A stretch of DNA of 64,000 nt from Hyperoplus lanceolatus (Eukaryota > Chordata > Actinopteri > Uranoscopiformes > Ammodytidae), in assembly GCA_026929865.2 (NCBI GenBank), contig CM049400.1, forward strand, positions 26,118,001-26,182,000, written 5' to 3'. Below, piece after piece: positions 60,925-64,000 of this stretch (position 1 is its first letter; each line of letters begins with the position of its first letter). The position numbers were made by a program, and so were the translations under genes. The notes beneath the pieces were generated by a model, which was given only the letters and a program-made list of their open reading frames with translations, was not told where the DNA came from and searched no databases.

Positions 60925-61110
60925 ACCTTTATTTAAACAGGCAAAAATTGCTAAGAAACAATGTCTTATTTAAGCAATGGCCTGGTAGGAGGTGAATGAC
61001 CTCCTGGGGGGAAAGGGGAGAGGGAGAGAACAAGACAACACTATAGCCAGTAAAATCACACATAGACAACAATTACATATTCAACATAGGAACAGAAGTT
61101 AGACAAACAG
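60896..61110 (-). mobile_element. LINE-like 3' fragment with (GAT)n tail
   Basis: An (ATC)n run at 60896-60923 is followed by AACCTTTATTTAAACAGGCA and sequence with AATGGCCTGGTAGGAGG. This resembles the 3' region of common fish LINEs that read CCTTTATTTAACCAGG. With the microsatellite as the 3' tail, the element would lie on the minus strand. The right limit is approximate and no reverse-transcriptase residues were seen. Confidence 0.4.
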
Positions 61111-61595
61111 CAGTAACAAAATGATGGCAACTGATATTCTGCCTAATGTACATCACAGTGCATGAGATGAAAGCCTCACCAGCAGTGTGCTAGGTACTCA
61201 ACCTGTCACAGATGAAATGTAGTGATGGATCGCGAGAATATGGAAGCCCAGGGATGCTGTTTTTATTTAGGTGTTTCTAAGAATAGGACAAAAAAAAAGT
61301 ATCATCACTGTCTGTGTTAAAACAGCTCATAATCAGTTTAATAACTGAAGTCATTTGTGCTGTAATGATACCGGGTCAATCACTGGGACATGTGTTAGCT
61401 TCTAACCACAGTTATTCCCCACTCCTCTTGGTGTTTCTGCAGTTTGACCGCTGGCTGTCTCCTCCTAGGCCAGAGACTGCTGTTTTGTGTGTGTGTTTTT
61501 GTGTGTGTCTGTGCGTGTTTAGAGATGTGCGTGTGTCTGAATTATTGATTCAGTGTAAATCCAATCTGCCTCATGGCAGGTGTGCTGTGTGCTGT

Positions 61596-61635
<40 letters not shown>

Positions 61636-61799
61636 TATACCTGTGTGATATGCTGTTAGAAAGAAGGAAGGAGCTGTGTTGCAAGTAATAGACAGCACAG
61701 TCTGTAGCAGTCCTGCCCACACAGATTCAGATATAGGCATACAGGCTAAAGGCTCACTGTTCTGTGCATACACACATGCCCACCAGCTTGTGTACATAC

Positions 61800-61813
61800 A
61801 CACACACACACAC

Positions 61814-61906
<93 letters not shown>
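61800..61906. repeat. (CA)n microsatellite
   Basis: A CA run of about 107 bp with a single interruption near 61814. Confidence 0.97.
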
Positions 61907-61908
<2 letters not shown>

Positions 61909-62400
61909 GTACTACCTACCCAACTGAGTATCTTTCCTCATTACTTTTCCTTCCCTTTTCCCTTGCTCAGGCTCAGTTGAGCAGTGCAGTAACTTTTTCT
62001 TTTTCTCTCCCTCCTTCTCTCGCCCTCCGTCTCTCCTGCCCTTTCTGCTCCTTTTCTCCCCCGCACAAACTTGACAATGTGCCACACTCGAGTGCAGCAG
62101 TCTGGTATTGTGCGGCATGCAGACAAGCTGCTAGCAGCAGTGATATCATCCCATTGTCCCTGTGCTGTCTCCTGCACCAGAGAGCATGGCGTCTGGGAAG
62201 AGAGGAGAGGTGGAAGGAGAAAAAGAGGCAAAGGGCTGAAGAAGGGAGTGGAGTCTTTAGAGGGATGGATGGAGGGCTGTGTGGTCTTCTTCCACTGGGC
62301 CAGTTAGAAACACCAAGCTCTGCAAAAGCATTTGTCTTTTGGGGCAAAACAACAGAGAAGGCAGGGCAGTAATATTGTACGGCATGATTAGGATCTGTAT
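61907..62400. other. Pyrimidine-rich then purine-rich stretch between two CA arrays
   Basis: A TTCC/CTCC-rich tract (about 61930-62060) is followed by a GGA/GAA-rich tract (about 62190-62275). Open frames on both strands here are compositional. No exon was supported. Confidence 0.4.
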
Positions 62401-62467
62401 TAACCCGTAATATAGCCGGTTTAAAAAAAAAGTATTTAGGTTTATTTATTTATTAATTTACTTGGTT

Positions 62468-62567
<100 letters not shown>

Positions 62568-63429
62568 ATAACACTCATAACACAAACTCAAGCAGGGGAG
62601 TCATGTTTCAGTGATGTACTCATGCCAAACAGACACACAACCTCACACTGTCTTGCGGACATACCAACACAAACATTTCCATGGATCCATGTTGCAGGAA
62701 TGTACAAAGTTGTCTGCCTTCCCACAAACACTCAGTATATTTTTCCAGTCCCCACTCACATAGCAGCTAACTAGCTAACACCTCCACATATCCACTAGCC
62801 TTCACATCAGCTCCTCTAATTTGCTCCTGCCTTTGGCATACTTTCCTCCTCTCCTGTATTTCTATCTCGGCACCTGCAGCAACATAATGTCTGTGTGTGT
62901 GCGTGTTGTCAGTGTGTCTATGGTGATTAAACCCTTCAGCACTGTCTCCTTCACCACTGGCTCAGAACACAATAACATGATGCCACGTCACTAATTCCCC
63001 CATTTTACTTTTATCAAAGTAATCTATTTTTATATGAATATCTGTCAACTCTTTGTGCTGTAGACTCATTGAGCGAAATGTGGATTTCCCATCAGGGTGT
63101 GAGTAAGAGATGAAATATCAGATTTTCAGTTTTTGGACTCACTTAAAAGCCCATGAGTTTGTTTGTTTACTTTCTTGAGGCCTTTGCTCTAGTGCTGTTG
63201 TTTCAAGGTGTTTGTCTTGGCTTTTGCTTTAAAGCCATCTGTTTCAGTGCAGGCATGTACTTGTGTGTTTGAGGTAAGGGACTTATTCAGCCTGCAGATA
63301 GCCAAGTCTTTATTACCTTTCTCTGCTCATTTAGTTCAGACTGGTATACTGATATATTCCCGATGCTAAATGCATTTATTTATTTCTTGTATTGGGAATC
63401 TTGCTCAGAGACTTAGTTTCCAGACTATA

Positions 63430-63905
63430 CTTTCAATGTGTTCACCACTTTGGTTCACACCAGAATTGTTTTACTCTTTGGTTTTTTAACATTCATGGTT
63501 TCCCTGACTTTGGAAATCTGACTTTTCCTCTTGCACCAACAAAAGGTTTGACATTTGTGGTTTTATGTGAAATGTCTTGACAACAATTGGATGCCATTGC
63601 TATTACAGTAAATTGGGTATTTTATGTTGTTTTCCTCCATCCAGAACCATCATCAGGTCAAATCTTCTGTTTCTATCTACCACTTGGATTTATGGCTATG
63701 CCTGCTAAATGTTTTTATTCATCAGCCTCAGCTGTACTTTGTCTTTAGTGGGAATTAGGAAATGTTGGTATGATACATTGTGACATCTAAACATCGACAT
63801 GCTAGCATTATAACTGTGAGCATGCCTCTGTCAGCATTTAGCTCAAACTATTGCTTTGCATAAGTGCTTTCAGAGCCTCCTTGTATGGCTGCAAACTCTG
63901 CTCTG
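63430..63905. repeat. Dispersed teleost repeat, nearly full copy
   Basis: The wording matches a very common fish repeat: ACAACAATTGGATGCCATTG, ACCATCATCAGGTCAAATCT, CATCAGCCTCAGCTGTACTT, GTCAGCATTTAGCTCAAACT and TATGGCTGCAAACTCTG. A fragment of the same family lies near 58170-58240. No coding capacity seen; the class is not assigned. Confidence 0.55.
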
Positions 63906-64000
63906 ATTATCTGACATCTCTACTTTGTCATTTACGGTGGACTGTTTTAGTGTGCTTGTGGATGCTATATATTTAGTATGGTTTTCTTGAGGAGGCTCGG

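Noticed and set aside
62071-62372. Open frames on both strands between the CA arrays
   Set aside because: Purine- or pyrimidine-rich composition keeps frames open on both strands; no homology or splice support.

Overview
This is a vertebrate, almost certainly teleost fish, nuclear chromosome segment. It has intron-rich genes with GT/AG splice sites, proteins closely resembling human troponin T, DRP1, DNAJB9 and PNPLA8, very long CA/TG microsatellites, and fish-type dispersed repeats. No bacterial operon, CRISPR array, rRNA or tRNA was seen.

Layout. (1) 1-3106, + strand: the last seven coding exons of a cardiac-type troponin T gene (tnnt2-like), cut by the left edge of the window. (2) 3981-13693, - strand: a complete 19-coding-exon dnm1l (DRP1, mitochondrial and peroxisomal fission dynamin), convergent with the troponin gene. 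The joined exons give 720 residues, with every junction checked for phase. (3) 15981-16733, - strand: a two-coding-exon dnajb9 (ERdj4, ER-lumenal J-protein). (4) 19428-37710, + strand: a complete pnpla8 (calcium-independent phospholipase A2 gamma). It has nine coding exons and 837 residues, is divergent from dnajb9, and has one 8.9 kb intron. (5) 43.9-44.17 kb, + strand: a CpG-rich block ending in a splice donor. From the PNPLA8-NRCAM order and orientation known in human, I infer this to be the 5' non-coding first exon of nrcam. If so, 44.17-64 kb is its first intron.

The gene-free right third is repeat country. It holds a TA-flanked DNA transposon with a nested LINE tail (52185-53310), a Tc1-type deletion derivative with about 285-bp inverted ends (59773-60639), LINE-like tails, (CA)n, (GATA)n and CGCA-type microsatellites, and copies of a palindromic MITE-like family. 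That family also occurs in the troponin T gene (1672-2026).

The genes are not a functional cluster in the bacterial sense. dnm1l and pnpla8 both act in mitochondrial and peroxisomal membrane biology, and dnajb9-pnpla8-nrcam is a conserved vertebrate neighbourhood. I see no new multi-gene system. The most informative oddities are the loss of the -SKL ending in Pnpla8, a troponin T C-terminus that departs from the usual -GRWK, and the internal architecture of the two DNA transposons.
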